Assembly (NCBI GenBank): GCA_034509755.1
Contig: CM067541.1
Location: 4,142,001 to 4,206,000 of the forward strand
Direction of reading: 5' to 3'
DNA: 64,000 bases
Source of the DNA: Anisodus tanguticus
Lineage: Eukaryota > Streptophyta > Magnoliopsida > Solanales > Solanaceae
Shown: positions 1 through 11,730 of the stretch, in pieces
Numbering within the stretch: position 1 is the stretch's first letter
Layout of the letters: every line of letters begins with the position of its first letter
Made by a program: the position numbers and the translations under genes
Notes under the pieces: generated by a model
Told to the model about the DNA's origin: nothing
What the model saw: the letters and a program-made list of their open reading frames with translations, nothing else
Database searches by the model: none

Positions 1-264
1 ATTTGAAAATTTTTACACTATCAGATCAGTTGAAGACTAATTATATGTAACCGTTCATAATATAATGGAACTAATTACTTCAAAAATAAAGCAAACAATC
101 CACTATAATAGGTTAAATACATATTGCTAGTGTTAAAAAAATTTAAATTATCCGCATATGTAAAGTTAAATCTTAACTTAAAATTAGAAACCTATAAAAT
201 AAAATAAAATAAAAAACCTTCTAAATCAAATTAAATTACATTAATAGTGGTAAAATTCGTTTAT

Positions 265-800
265 ACTGTCAATAGCTGTAATTTATTAAATCCTAAAGTA
301 TTGAATGTAATGTTTTTAAATATGACCGTCGCCCAAGACTAGATTCTAACTTATTTTTTTAATTCTATCTGTTAGACTAATTATAAAACGTTTACATAAT
401 AGTACACGATATTGTATGGAATAGTTTAAATTAATTATTGACAGTGAATCATAGCATAGTTTTCAAAACATTTAAGCACGTCTTTAATATTCTTATTTAT
501 CGGTCTATTTTTCTGTTGCATATGATCTCCCTAAATATTACATTCACAAGAAAGAAATGGTAGTACTATCGGAGAATGAACCCCTTCATTGGGTCGTGTT
601 TTTTTTTTCTCCTCATGTCAAAGCTTCTGTCGATATATTTTACAAAGAGGTAGTAATTATAAATATATTGATCTTTTATTTATGGCAGTATTTTTCATTT
701 CATTTTATGAAACATACTCCATCTTGGTTATTCTTCTTCAATATTTTTTTTTGAGGAACATTCTTCTTCAATCTTTGTTTCGACCCAACGAATATACTAC
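265..800. repeat. Direct duplication, copy 1 (with 2190-2650)
   Basis: This stretch and 2190-2650 share the same order of short motifs: a 'GACCGTCGCCCAAGACTAGAT'-like block (copy 2 'CACCATCGGCCAACACTAGAT'), then TTAGACTAAT, then an 'AATATAGTACACGATATTGTATGGAA'-like block, then 'TTTAAGCACG', then 'AAGCTTCTG', then ACATACTCCATCTT. They lie in the same orientation about 1.9 kb apart. The divergence suggests an old duplication or two copies of one unnamed repeat. Confidence 0.55.
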
Positions 801-2189
801 TAATTGTTATTAAGAGTACATTCTGTTAATTCTTTAAGTGATTTTTAAGGTATGTCAGGTTTAAAGATTCATTAATATAAATGACATAACTTCTGATTTT
901 TTTTTCAAAAATAGCAGTTTAAGGGTGTCTAGTATATAAGAAGGAAACTATTTTTTATGAAAATATTTTCTTAAAAATTAAGTAATTTATTTATTTCTGT
1001 GCTTGATAAGTATATCATTAATGTATATTATCTCAAGAACATTTATATAATTTAGGAAAATATTACGAGAATAGGAGTGTGGGGTTGGAGGCACATTAGA
1101 AGAGGGGAAATGAAGAAATAAAATAAAGGAAAAGAACGCGCAACAAAGGAATCAATCCCTTGACCTTGAGAAGTTAAGTCCAACACCTTATCAGTGCTCC
1201 ACTCAATCTAGTTTAATCATAGGTTCCTTCAATTAATATTAGATATATTTATAAGAATTATATACATAATATATCGAGTTTAATCGGATGATCATGAGTT
1301 CACGTGACCTATTTTTTAAACATAAATTCGCCCCTAGTTGGAGGGTACAATTGGGGCCGGAAAGGAGGTAATGAGTTTGGAATATCGTTATTTATGAAAC
1401 TTGTTCTTTTTCACGCCCCCAAATTGGGGTGGACGCGATTGACACACATCCTACTTTACCCATTGATTGAACATTTTCCTAACTAACTGAAAGTTACATA
1501 TGAATTCAACCTTTAATGGAGAGCTTATAAATAATTATTAAATTATGTCTGAAAACTTAAATAACGTACCTAATGTACTAACATCAGAAACATAAACTCA
1601 TTAACAGTCATGAGCTTCTATTGAAGACTCTATTCTAGTTTAATTTTAATAGTTTAGTCTATGCAATTGTAATTATGGTAAATATAATATTTATAGTTAT
1701 ATTGGAATAGAGTTACCTTATAAGACTAGAAGAATGATAACTTTACTTCTATATAAAGAGGTCATTATGATGAATACAAAGTAGAAATAATTCTCTCATT
1801 ATTCTTATCTCTCTAAATTCTCGTCTCTGTCTCGATTTTAATAGCCTCTAAAAATTAGAATTTAAACGGGACACTCCTATGAAATAATATGATGTCTATA
1901 AATAAAGTAAGCTAATGAAAGTTTAGCTACTATCGGGAAGAGTCAACAGAGCTCGCCAACTGAATTCAATAAGTCTAGCTCTAATTAATCATATGTCTCG
2001 TCCTATTTCCTCAATATTTGGCACACGCGTAGCAAACCCTAGCGATATAAGTACCACCGATTAGGTCCCGGTTAAGTCTCGTTGACAATCCCCTGGACGG
2101 AGGAATATATAATTTTAGTACAATGTAGAGATGTAAATGAAGCAATTTCTTTAACTAGCACTAAATATCTAGAAGCTGAGACTAATGGA

Positions 2190-2650
2190 TGTAATTTATT
2201 AACTCCTAAAAAAATCACCATCGGCCAACACTAGATCCAAACTTTTTATTATTCCATTAGACTAATAAAAAACTCGCATAATATACAATATGGAACAGAA
2301 TAATATAAACTAATATTCACATATAATCATAGCATATATAGTTTTCAACGAATTTAAGCACGTGGCTTAATATTTTATTTATTCCCTTGTATTTTCTGCT
2401 TTTTACGATAACATAAATTATTTATTCACATTCCCCCCCCTAGTGTTGAAGCTTCTGCCAATGCATTTTACAAAGAATATATTAAATGAGGTTGTTATTA
2501 TAAATATATAGGTATGTTATTTTGGCAACATTTCATTTATTTATTGAGACATACTCCATCTTTTGTTTATTTTTCTTCAATCTTGTAGTTCAACGTATAG
2601 AATATACTATTGTTATTTAAAGATTCCATTCTAACATTTGGATGGAATTT
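2190..2650. repeat. Direct duplication, copy 2 (with 265-800)
   Basis: This is the partner of the block at 265-800, with the same motif order and orientation but substitutions and small indels. No coding potential is visible in either copy, and I see no terminal inverted repeats. Identity to a named transposon family is unknown. Confidence 0.55.
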
Positions 2651-3559
2651 GATCATACGTATTTCATATCCAGCCCCAACATCTTAAACTTCAAGTTTCC
2701 AGGTTAATAATTAACCTGCTCTAGCAATATGATAAACAAATTACTACAGATTCTCCTGCACATTATCAATTATATTTAAATTTTCTTCTCTATTTGAATA
2801 AGCAACTGCATTCAATCTTGGAATTTTATAAGAGTATGTACTTTTATTTGTTTTCTTATTTTAGCTAGAGAAAGCAATTAGATTCGGTAATATGTTATTT
2901 CCTCTATTTTATTCCATGAATAGTTTTGGGTTAGTTACATGTTTTAATTTGACATTTGGGTCTAACTCAACCCCAAAACACATGATCATAAAGGGAGATT
3001 GTCCAATACCATATAAGAAGACTAAATGATGGGGTTAAGTGCATAAATAGCCGTTTTTAGGACTCCTATTTAAAATATATACAAAATTTGCAAAGTTTTT
3101 TAAGTCTAGGTGCCTCAGATTCAATTTCAAATATGTGATCTGAAATTGAAATCACGAGTCTAAAGTTTGAATGAAGTTCAATTTTAAACCTTAGTCTGAA
3201 TTTAAAATTTGGCTTTTCAAACTTCGAGCATAAAGTTAGACTACGACATAATCTAACTTTCAGACCCCGAAACTCTGATCAACAAATTTAATCTGAAGTT
3301 TTCCTTAAAATTAAAATATATTTTAAATAAGTTGCTAACTGATGTCCTTTCTGCTGTTTATGACCAAAATTACTCTTCAACAAAAATTGGTGCGCAGAGT
3401 TGTTAAAATAGACTTGGCACGTGAGGTCTGTCCAGCTCAACCTGATAGTTATGTAAGTTTGAGCTAAAAGCTTTAGGGAAAAAAACATAACTATGGTCCA
3501 TTTTGTTAAGATTGGGCCGCCCCATCACCATGAGGCCCAATGTCAAAAAGAAGAGAGAA

Positions 3560-4120
3560 GTTTTTGCACAGATTGACCTTCAAATGCACTGGTCTTTATT
3601 TTTGTTCCTTATATTTATGGTCTTTAATTTTTGTCCATGTTACTCATTTAACAGAAATTTCATATATATATATATATCTGTTTCGCTCGGCATATGTTCT
3701 GTAACATTTTTATCTTGGGAAACTATACTTATGTGTCGCTCGACACAAATTCTATAGGAATTAAGTTATGTCGCATAATTTATGTAGTATTTTTCAGATT
3801 ATGTTGAGTATTGAAGTTTTGCCATGTCGGAAAAACTTTTTATAGATGTTATGATACATATAAAGAGTGAAATATAACTTTGCCTAGCGAAATATAAATT
3901 TATCCCGCTTTTTAGATTATGTTGTGTGTTGAAAGATTGCCTTGTCCGGCATAACTTGTGTGGATGTTGAGATACATATGACGAGCTAAAGGCAAATTTT
4001 ACCGAGCGAAATTTAAAGTTATGCGTGCTAAAAGTGATGAAGGAAAAATATTTTAAGACCACAAATCTGAGGAGCAAAAATTAAAGACCACCCCGAAATA
4101 GGGGCTTTTGTGTGAATGAC
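3560..4120. repeat. MITE-like dispersed repeat, copy A
   Basis: This is one of at least three related copies in the window (others at about 8199-8750 and 55385-55905; a variant at about 55965-56395). The left end reads TTTTTGCACAGATT then GGTCTTTA(A)TTTTTG. The right end carries its inverted counterpart, CAAAAATTAAAGACCACC, so the ends are inverted repeats. The interior has repeated short blocks such as TTATGTTGAGTATTGAA and ATGTTATGATACATAT. No transposase is encoded. Precise ends and target duplications were not resolved. Confidence 0.6.
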
Positions 4121-6164
4121 CGGAAGAAAAGATCAAGCGAAAATTTCATAAAGTGAGATTAGTGCCTTTTTTTTTTTTGCAAAGAATAGCGATATTATTG
4201 TTTTTCAAAATGTAATTTTTCTCACATATAATATATACACTTTGTGCACGCGGATACGGTATCAATGTACATATAGTACAAATGTATATATACTTATATG
4301 TATATACATTGGCATATATACAATATGAGCGCACATACAAAAAATTGTGCTTACAATTTACGGATATATGTAATTATAGTTTGTTTTATAATTATTTAAA
4401 AATACCACTGTAAATGTAATTATAGAACATAATCAGTTACATGAGGTAAACTTTTAAAAAGGAATCAGTATTTGATTGGATTGAATTTGGTGGTGGCGTT
4501 GTTAAAACATGAAAATATTGAATTGGAGTAATTTACAGGCCTTGTTATCTTTAATATCCTGTTGAAATTACACGGGGTATGAAAATTTTGTCAATTATTA
4601 ATCTTAAAACAACAGTACTTACCAAAAAAAGAGAAAGTAATAAATACATCACGTGCAATAGAAAACACATTTTGGAGTTTTCTTTAATTTTCACTGTTTC
4701 CTTGAAGTAAACAGGAAAACATTTATAGTAGTCACATTAGAGCATGCTAAGCTCATAACTTTCTGTATTTACTTTCATCTTTGAGATCATGTTACCATAA
4801 TTTACCAATATGCATGCTCTCTGCATTTAAAGCTAACTTTACTGGTCCATGAAAATTGACAAGACAAGCCACTTCCCCTCACCATTCAGGTCTTCACGTT
4901 AAAGAAGCTTTCTTTTTCACAGTAAATTATTGTTCCATAATTACCATAATTCCAAAAAATTGATATAATTTTTAAATATAAATATACATAAGATATACAC
5001 GTTATGCACGTGTATATCCTATGTATATTTGGTCTCGGCTAGTCTCGGTTTTTTTCATGTGTACCTTAATTAGTCTTGTACTCTTACCATAATTGAATAG
5101 TTAATCTCCAAATAGAATAAGGTTTTAGGAGTAGAATAGGAATAAGATTCTCCTATTATGGAAATATGTAAATTGTATATATAGTTTTTCAATTAATGAA
5201 AATAATCAAGGGATTATTTCTTTCAATAATCTCTACTCACTGATAGTGGAGTGAAAATCTTTAAGCTACTAATATTAATGCAGGGGCGGAGGTACAAGCT
5301 CGATTACTTGTTCAGTCACTTTTGCTCGAACAATATAGTATTATGTTAAGCAAATTATTAAATATATATGCATATTAAAGTTAGAATTAGTCATTAGGTT
5401 TTTAACCCATAAAATTGAAATTCTGGCTCAGCCTATATTAAAGTAGTTTAATCTGTAATAACAGGTCAATTATCATTTTTACGAGGTTACGAATTCATCA
5501 CTCCTTCCATCCCATTTTTGTGGCCTTGTTTTACTGAACCAGAGTTTAAGAAAGAAAAAAAGCCTTTGACTGAATCGGAGTTAAAGAAAAAGAAAGACTT
5601 TGAAACGTGATTTAAAATAAATTGTAGATATTTATGCGATTATAAATCATCTCATAAAAGTTAAAATGAGAATTTTTAAATATATAAAGGCGTCATTCTT
5701 TTTATAACAAACTAATAAAAAAAAATGTACGAATTGGGACATAAGGGGGCAATTTACAATATATTTTCCTATAACTATTTTACTAAGTCACTTGATTGTA
5801 TAAATATTTTTTACATTATCCACGCGAGTGATCTGATTGTGTAAATAGTTTTTATGTCGCCAATGCAGAACAATGAAATGTGTCTTAACTGTGAAGACAC
5901 AGAAGCAATCACCATAATTCACAGGGTTCTCAAGCCCTATGAGTGTGTCTGCCTCTTTCATGTGACCTTATTGCTATCTCACACTCTCCCCTGTGACTTG
6001 CTTCAATTCTTCCTTCTTTTGCTATCCCTTTTAAATATCCATGCATTTCTCTTCTTTTTCCTTCAACGAATCAATCTTTTTTTGTTCTCTCTATCAACTA
6101 TCAACAACAAAGGTGATCATAAAAAAACTAAGAGGAAGAAGAAGAAAAACAAATTAAGGATACA

Positions 6165-7252
6165 ATGAGAAGTCCCAAGTACACTGCAACTATTATCGTT
6201 CTTCTTGTTTTCCTTCCAATTGTCATGAATGCCAGGCATATTCACAAGCTTAACTCACGTATGATCGACTTTCTTTCTTCCAAGCATTTCTATTCTCTCT
6301 ATCGACAAGTAACTATTAAAATTTTTACTACTTCATGTTCATTTGTAAATTACTTTTTGATCGATATTACTCCCTCCGTTTCAATTTATATGTACTTACT
6401 CTTTTTAGTTTGTCTAACATTTTAATTTAATTTCTTATTATTATTTTCAATGAGAAGCTTTTATAGCCACAAAGATGTTATAACATGTATTAGACCACAT
6501 ATTTCAAAAGCTCTATTGCTTATGTCCTATTTAATTAAGATCACAAATTTTAAAAGTCAAACTATGACAAATAATGTGATACATATCTGTTTAATTAAGA
6601 TTTCTATACAGCCCTTAGGGAAAATAATTTAACGGTCTTAGCTGCGTACAATAGACCCTTGTGGTCCGGTCCTTTCCTGGACTCCGCGCATAGCGAAAGC
6701 TTAGTGCACCTTGATGCCCTTTTTTAATATTTGTCCATAGTATGTACCCTTTACCACTTTCTTAAGCGTGTCTCACTAAATTGAAATTCCACTAATTAGC
6801 ACAATAAGGATGAATTGGAACAAGAAGTAATCAACGTTTCTTATTTTTTCTAAAACGTCAAATATTTTGGAATAAAATTACTGATCAAAACGACTGATAT
6901 TTGAGATTGGAAGGAGTAAATCACTAGTACTAGATTACATTTTCTTTATCACATAAACTTTGTGCTAATGATGCTCAATTTTATTTTCTTATGTCTAGAT
7001 GATCAGAGACATGTGTCACCAACACTGGTCAGTAAGAAAAAGGCAATATTGGCAAGGCCAATGATGCAGAAAAGAGTAGATACTCTGCAAATAGCAGGAT
7101 CAAGATTGCCAGATTGTTCTCATGCATGTGGATCATGTAAACCTTGTAGATTAGTCATGGTTAGTTTAGTTTGTTCATCACTGGAAGAAGCTGAGACTTG
7201 TCCTGTGTCTTACAAATGTATGTGTCATAACAAGTCATACCCTGTTCCTTAA
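6165..7252 (+). CDS. EPIDERMAL PATTERNING FACTOR 1-like secreted cysteine-rich peptide precursor
   Basis: In the known family, EPF1 is a secreted peptide made by stomatal precursors that acts through ERECTA-family and TMM receptors to enforce spacing of stomata. Two exons fit: 6165-6258 and 6999-7252, with a GT-AG intron of 740 bp in phase 1, giving 115 residues. Residues 1-23 form a hydrophobic signal peptide ending near VMNA. The C-terminal half begins near GSRLPDCSHACGSC and has eight cysteines, with the conserved block EEAETCP and the terminal motif NKSYPVP, which separates EPF1 from EPF2 (ending YYHVP). A donor at 6309 would keep a longer first exon but leaves the second exon out of frame. 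A pyrimidine-rich leader precedes the ATG, with a TATA-like TTTTAAATAT at 6029-6038. The intron holds a Stowaway-like MITE and a SINE fragment. Confidence 0.9.
6370..6916. mobile_element. Stowaway-like MITE inside the EPF1 intron
   Basis: The left end CTCCCTCCGTTTCAATTTATATG and the right end, read on the other strand, CTCCTTCCAATCTCAAATAT, form imperfect inverted repeats. Both are flanked by TA, as expected for Tc1/mariner-type MITEs. The interior carries a SINE fragment, so this is a nested insertion. It lies wholly between the splice donor (6259) and acceptor (6998) of the EPF1-like gene. Confidence 0.55.
6638..6727 (+). mobile_element. SINE fragment (Solanaceae SolS-like)
   Basis: The stretch contains GCGTACAATAGACCCTTGTGG, a GGTCCGGTCC block, CCGCGCATAGCG and AGCTTAGTGCACC, followed by a T-rich end. 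This motif order is typical of a tRNA-derived SINE widespread in Solanaceae. It is a 3' part only. The assignment rests on remembered family motifs and was not checked by alignment. Confidence 0.55.
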
Positions 7253-8198
7253 TTCATCACAAGAAAACATAACAAATCCACTTCCCCGTTATGGAGTTCT
7301 TCTGCTTTTAATCTCCGAAATCAAAGATCAACTGACTGAGGAGTTAGTATTGATTCATGCAAAGATACTAATATAGTACGTTATATTGTCAATTTTCCAT
7401 CAATCATCTGTAACATATAGTGCTTCTTACGGTTTTACCTAGTAATTTGTAGGATCCTTCTCATGTGTATTCAACGAGAGCTTCTTGTTTCATTATTTAT
7501 TTATTTACTCTTTTTCCTTTCACTTCTTTTCTTAATGTTCAGAAGCGGAGGCAGATTCAAAATTTGTGTCATACTGCTTTGAACGTAGACGTATTAGTAC
7601 TATTTATACGGTCTAAAATCCAAATATGGTAAACAATGGTATGTTTGATCCATTTTGGATTCAGTTCATATTTTTGGTATTTCTTTGTTTATATAGACTA
7701 ATCGATTGAACAAAAAAACCCCTGATAATTATGATAATTTAGCTCAAAACATAAAACTTCCAACAATTTTACTAATATGATAAATATACATCATTCATTT
7801 CCTATTGTCCTCTACGAGTTTTCATTCATCATTACTACATTTATAAATACTCCATGCTCTTTGAATGATATGGAGGACAGGCACAAGTACCAATTTCTAT
7901 ATTTATACTTGATCTTATGTGTGTACATGTATAAACTCTGTCTCGAGTCTCGACCGGAGCTGACGGATGGTGTAGCACCCCCTTTCTGTAATATAGATCT
8001 GCCCTTGTTCAGAGGTCATTCTTTGTCTAGTTTATGATGGTGAAGCCAGAATTTTCATTTAAAAAAATTAAAAATAAATACATGAAAACATTATGCAGAT
8101 TGAACATATAGTAATTTCTGGGACAAGGTCATTCACTTAATATTACAATTTCATGAACTAATCCGAATTGAACGTATTAATTGGACAAGAACATTGAC

Positions 8199-8750
8199 AA
8201 TTTTTTGCACGGATTTCCCTTCAAACACACTGTTCTTTAATTTCCCCCCTCATAATTTGTGGTTTTTAATTTTCTCACTTGCAGCTTATTTAATGAAAAT
8301 ATCAGATATGTTTCCCGCGGCATAAGTTTTGTAACATTTTTATCTCATCGGAAACTAAAATTTTGACTCGCTCAGCACAAGTGCTATAGGAATTAGTTAT
8401 GTAGCATATTGTGTAGTATTTTTTAGATTATGTTGAGTATTGAAATTTTTACCTTTTTCGGCATAACTAGTTTGGATGTGATGATAAATGTGCCAAAACT
8501 AAATGCTATCTATGCTAAGCAAAACCTAAACTTATACATTTTTACAAATTATGTTGAATGTTGAAACTTTTGCCTTGTTCGGCATAATTTGTGGGATGTT
8601 ATGATACATATGTTGAATCTAAACGCTAACTATGCTAAACATAATTTAGTTTATACCGCGTCAAAAGTGCTGAAGGATAAAAATTAAAGATCACAAATTT
8701 GAGGGGCAAAAAATTAAAGACTACCCTGAAATAGCGATATTTGTGAGAAC
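8199..8750. repeat. MITE-like dispersed repeat, copy B
   Basis: This copy has the same architecture as 3560-4120. It begins TTTTTTGCACGGATTTCCCTT with TTCTTTAATTT, has an interior with repeated TTATGTTGA(A/G)T and ATGTTATGATACATATG blocks, and ends AAATTAAAGACTACCCTGAAATAG. Orientation is the same as copy A. It has no coding capacity. Confidence 0.6.
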
Positions 8751-9366
8751 CCGAACATTGATAGATTGATTCCGTCCGGCCCAAATTTACCTGTCCAAAA
8801 GCTTGAATCAATTTGAACAACCGTATTTAGATCCATCAACTTTTAAAGAAAAAAAGTGCATAGCAACTAAATTATATAGTATACTAATAATAATTTGGAG
8901 ATGTTTTCATTGTTTTGTTTTGTATTTAACTTATATAAGTATATGAATAATGGTGAAAATTAATAAAAATATTATTTTCTTGATTCTAAAATACAAAGAA
9001 ATGATGGGAAAAAATGATAATCTAGACAAGAGCTTATTGTTGAATCTCTATTTGTTTATTTCTTTCAATGGTTGTTTAAAAAATAAAAAAGAATAAAACA
9101 AAGTCTATTGGAGATTGGAGTATAATTTTTTGACTATTTGGTTACCACTTACCAGTATGATAGTTTTGTGAATTTTAAGTGATAAAATAAAATTGTGATT
9201 TTGGTGCAAAAAAAATCTATAATTATGTGACCATTGGTGAAATTTACTCTTTATAATCGTGTAACTGTATGTTCAGATAATTCTTTTTTTGTCAAAACAA
9301 ATACTATATTGTTACTTACTAGCCAGCGTATAGTATTTGTCTTTGATTTCTGTACTCTTCTACAAT

Positions 9367-9382
9367 CCCCCCCCCCCCCCCC
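9367..9382 (+). repeat. Homopolymer run of 16 C
   Basis: An uninterrupted C tract lies in otherwise AT-rich sequence. The run length is prone to sequencing and assembly error. Confidence 0.9.
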
Positions 9383-9529
9383 AATAAAAATGATCATCAT
9401 GACCACACAAAAATACCATCATAATCTCATACCAAATAAGATAAACTAATCTCTTTAGCATTGAGCATTCTTTGATTCCCAAAGTGTCTCACATAATTCA
9501 TTTTATCCCCTACGTAGTAGTTACTAGAT

Positions 9530-9710
9530 GAGGTAAAAGTTTAATTGTAGCAAGTGGAATACAACAACTGTGGGCATGCCCTCCTGACTCTTTGAATAGC
9601 AAAAATCAAAATGCCCCACGCGTATCTAGGAGTTGTTTGTCGGCGCGGTTGCTATCGAAGGTTCATCATGGTTAGTGGTTGATTCATTATGGTTTAGTGG
9701 TCAATTCTCA
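9530..9710. repeat. Direct duplication, copy 1 (with 10085-10250)
   Basis: The blocks GCAAGTGGAATACAACAA, AAAATGCCCCA, GAGTTGTTTGTCGGC and GGTTGCT(A/C)TC recur in the same order at 10085-10250. The copies are separated by a MITE-like insertion (about 9731-9943) and a short spacer. The duplication is noncoding as far as can be seen. Confidence 0.65.
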
Positions 9711-9730
9711 GTTAACCATAATGTCATTTA

Positions 9731-9943
9731 GGGGACGTTTGGAACGAATGATAAGCAAAAATAGTCATGTGATAAAATTTTAGTATTTTATTCTACGTTT
9801 GGTTGAAATAAAATTTCGGAATAACTAATTCCGAGATTAGTTATTCCAAAATTGTAGTTTTATTTTATCTCACATTGAGAGTGGAATAACTAATCCGAGG
9901 ATAACTAATCCCGGAATAATTTGTTTCCCAGCCAAACGAGCCC
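9731..9943. mobile_element. MITE-like element with GTTTGG termini
   Basis: The left end GGGGACGTTTGGAACG and the right end CAGCCAAACGAGCCC are imperfect inverted repeats. The interior has repeated GGAATAACTAAT(C/T)C blocks in both orientations. The size and structure fit a small non-autonomous DNA transposon. Target duplications are not clear. Confidence 0.5.
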
Positions 9944-10084
9944 GTACTAAATTATGGATAATTTGTATGTTATCACTTCAGTAAAAAATCTCAAGAAAGA
10001 ATCAACTAAGTCAACCTCATCCACTACCATAAACAAGTGATCATCATCAACATACGTATTCATTTTCTTGCTACCAGCATATCA

Positions 10085-10250
10085 GCTCTTTAGGTAAGAA
10101 TTGAAGTAGAGCAAGTGGAATACAACAAATGTGAGCATGCTTCATTGACTTATTTACTATCCAAAAGAACCAAAAATGCCCCATGTGTACGTAAGAGTTG
10201 TTTGTCGGCAGTTGCTCTCAATGGTTCACTATGGTCAGTAGTTGTACTTT
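10085..10250. repeat. Direct duplication, copy 2 (with 9530-9710)
   Basis: This is the partner of 9530-9710, with the same motif order and scattered substitutions and indels. Function unknown. Confidence 0.6.
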
Positions 10251-10331
10251 AGATATCAATGTGATGTTCTTTGTCTCTATAATTTAGTGAATTTATATCT
10301 TTTTTTTCCTTTCTCTCACTTTCTGTAGACC

Positions 10332-11280
10332 CAGGGCCGGGCTCCTCTCAAAATATAAATTGAGGACCCCTATATATCAAATAAGAACGATAATTTTAAA
10401 TATTAATAGATTGTCATTTTAAACTTAGTTAGCTTACATATGACTATAAAATTTCATGGATTTAAAAATAGCTAAAGTGATTGTTTAATGAAAATAACAA
10501 AAATTGAAACATGAAATTCTTGCTAGTAGGCTTGAACAATTTTAATAACTAATCAATTAATTCAATTAAAAAAATTGAGTACAAGTATAGCTATTCTATA
10601 TTAGAAACTAGAATACTAGTCTATATCCTAGTTAATTGAAAATTACATAAACGCAATTGAAAAACTACAAATCAATAACAACAAATTAAACATCAATATT
10701 TTCAATTATCAAAACCTAACATCAAAAATTTGACAGAGTTGAGACTTGGAATCAAATAAATTAAGTATGGTCTTACCGGAAAACTCAAACGGATGAATGA
10801 TGGTCGAAATTCCTCCAGAAGAACCAGATCCAAGGACAACAATGGTGGAATCGATGGATATGGCGGTGAAAAATAGATATCGTTAATTGAGAGTAGAAAA
10901 AATTCACAAGTGCACTGGAGAAGAGAAATAAAATAGGAGAAATTTGAAAAGGGTTTTGATAAATAATTGAATTCCATTGATAAAGATGGATTTGAAGAAA
11001 ATAATTAAGGATAGAAGTGAAGAAGACGAAGCGACCGCCCATTTATTTCTCCCTCTCTTTCTTTGTGCTCTCTTTATTTCCCTTTTCTTTCTCCGTAATC
11101 TCTTCATCAGATACGGAGGTTTTTTTTTCATTTATCTCTTTAATTGATAGGTAATTAATTTTTTTATGCGCGCCAACATATATAATACTAATACTATTAT
11201 AAGTGTACATGGGCTAGGCTCTCTATCACCTCGGGGCCTGAGCTGTTGCCCTAGCCCAACAAGGCAAAAGGCCGGCCCTG
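10332..11280. mobile_element. Non-autonomous hAT-like DNA transposon (CAGGGCCGG termini)
   Basis: The element starts CAGGGCCGGGC and ends GGCCGGCCCTG, a short terminal inverted repeat of the hAT type. It is flanked by TGTAGACC on the left (10324-10331) and TGTGGACC on the right (11281-11288), an 8-bp target duplication with one mismatch. The length is 949 bp. Some minus-strand frames in the interior are open but show no hAT transposase motif, so I regard it as non-autonomous. Confidence 0.75.
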
Positions 11281-11435
11281 TGTGGACCATTCCTAAGTGG
11301 AAATTGTAATGGTTGCACTATAACAACAACGGATCTTAATGTTTTAATGTAGCCGACTAAAAAAAAGTTCACTCGTCTAATTGTTGTTGTTTGTAGCCGT
11401 CAATAGTCATCGGTATATATTCAGTGTATAATAAG

Positions 11436-11730
11436 TACTCTCTCTAATTTATAATAAGTGTTCTTTTTAATTTTGATTCAAAATAAGTATTCTTTTTATT
11501 TTGATTCAAAATAAGTGTTTACTTACACAATTAAGAAGGAATTAACATTTTTTTTCCAGATTTTCTCTTATTAAGTGATAAATGTCCAAATTCCAAAGTG
11601 TCAAGTTAATAGTGATATGCAAATTGTACCTAAGAGTAGTTTAGTCAAAATACCTATTTTTTAGGAGATAGTATTTTCTTAACGGTATGTTAAAGGCTAA
11701 GTGAACATTTATCTTGAACGGGAGGGAATA
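11436..11730. mobile_element. Stowaway-like MITE
   Basis: The left end reads TACTCTCTCTAATTTATAATAAG and the right end GAACGGGAGGGAATA, imperfect inverted repeats bordered by TA. An ATAAGT(A/G)TTCTTTTTATTTTGATTCAAA block is repeated near the left end. No coding potential is seen. The boundaries are approximate. Confidence 0.45.

Larger units (their letters stand above)
1..5850. other. Intergenic region without a recognisable gene
   Basis: No reading frame here has a recognisable domain or a convincing exon structure; the open stretches are short and low-complexity. The region is AT-rich. It contains a direct duplication (about 265-800 and 2190-2650), a copy of a dispersed MITE-like repeat (about 3560-4120), and a stretch near 5060-5250 that resembles a short Copia-type LTR in base composition and motif order, which I cannot prove. 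A Stowaway-like remnant with a start resembling CTCCTTCCATCCCA and an end resembling GGGACATAAGGGGG lies near 5500-5750. Confidence 0.5.
7253..9729. other. Intergenic region; no gene seen
   Basis: After the EPF1-like stop codon the sequence is AT-rich with no supported coding region. It includes a MITE-like repeat at about 8199-8750 and a 16-base C run at 9367-9382. Fragments resembling transposon termini (AGCGGAGGCAGATTC near 7553) are present but could not be bounded. Confidence 0.5.

Noticed and set aside
557..813. Overlapping 65-74 codon frames on the plus strand
   Set aside because: Low-complexity F/I/Y-rich translations in AT-rich DNA with no domain, start context or exon structure.
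1670..1870. Possible solo LTR
   Set aside because: It has a TATA-like and CT-rich composition but no TG...CA ends and no target duplication could be identified.
5854..6168. Frame of 104 codons before the EPF1-like gene
   Set aside because: It overlaps the leader and promoter of the EPF1-like gene, is low-complexity at its end, and has no similarity I recognise.
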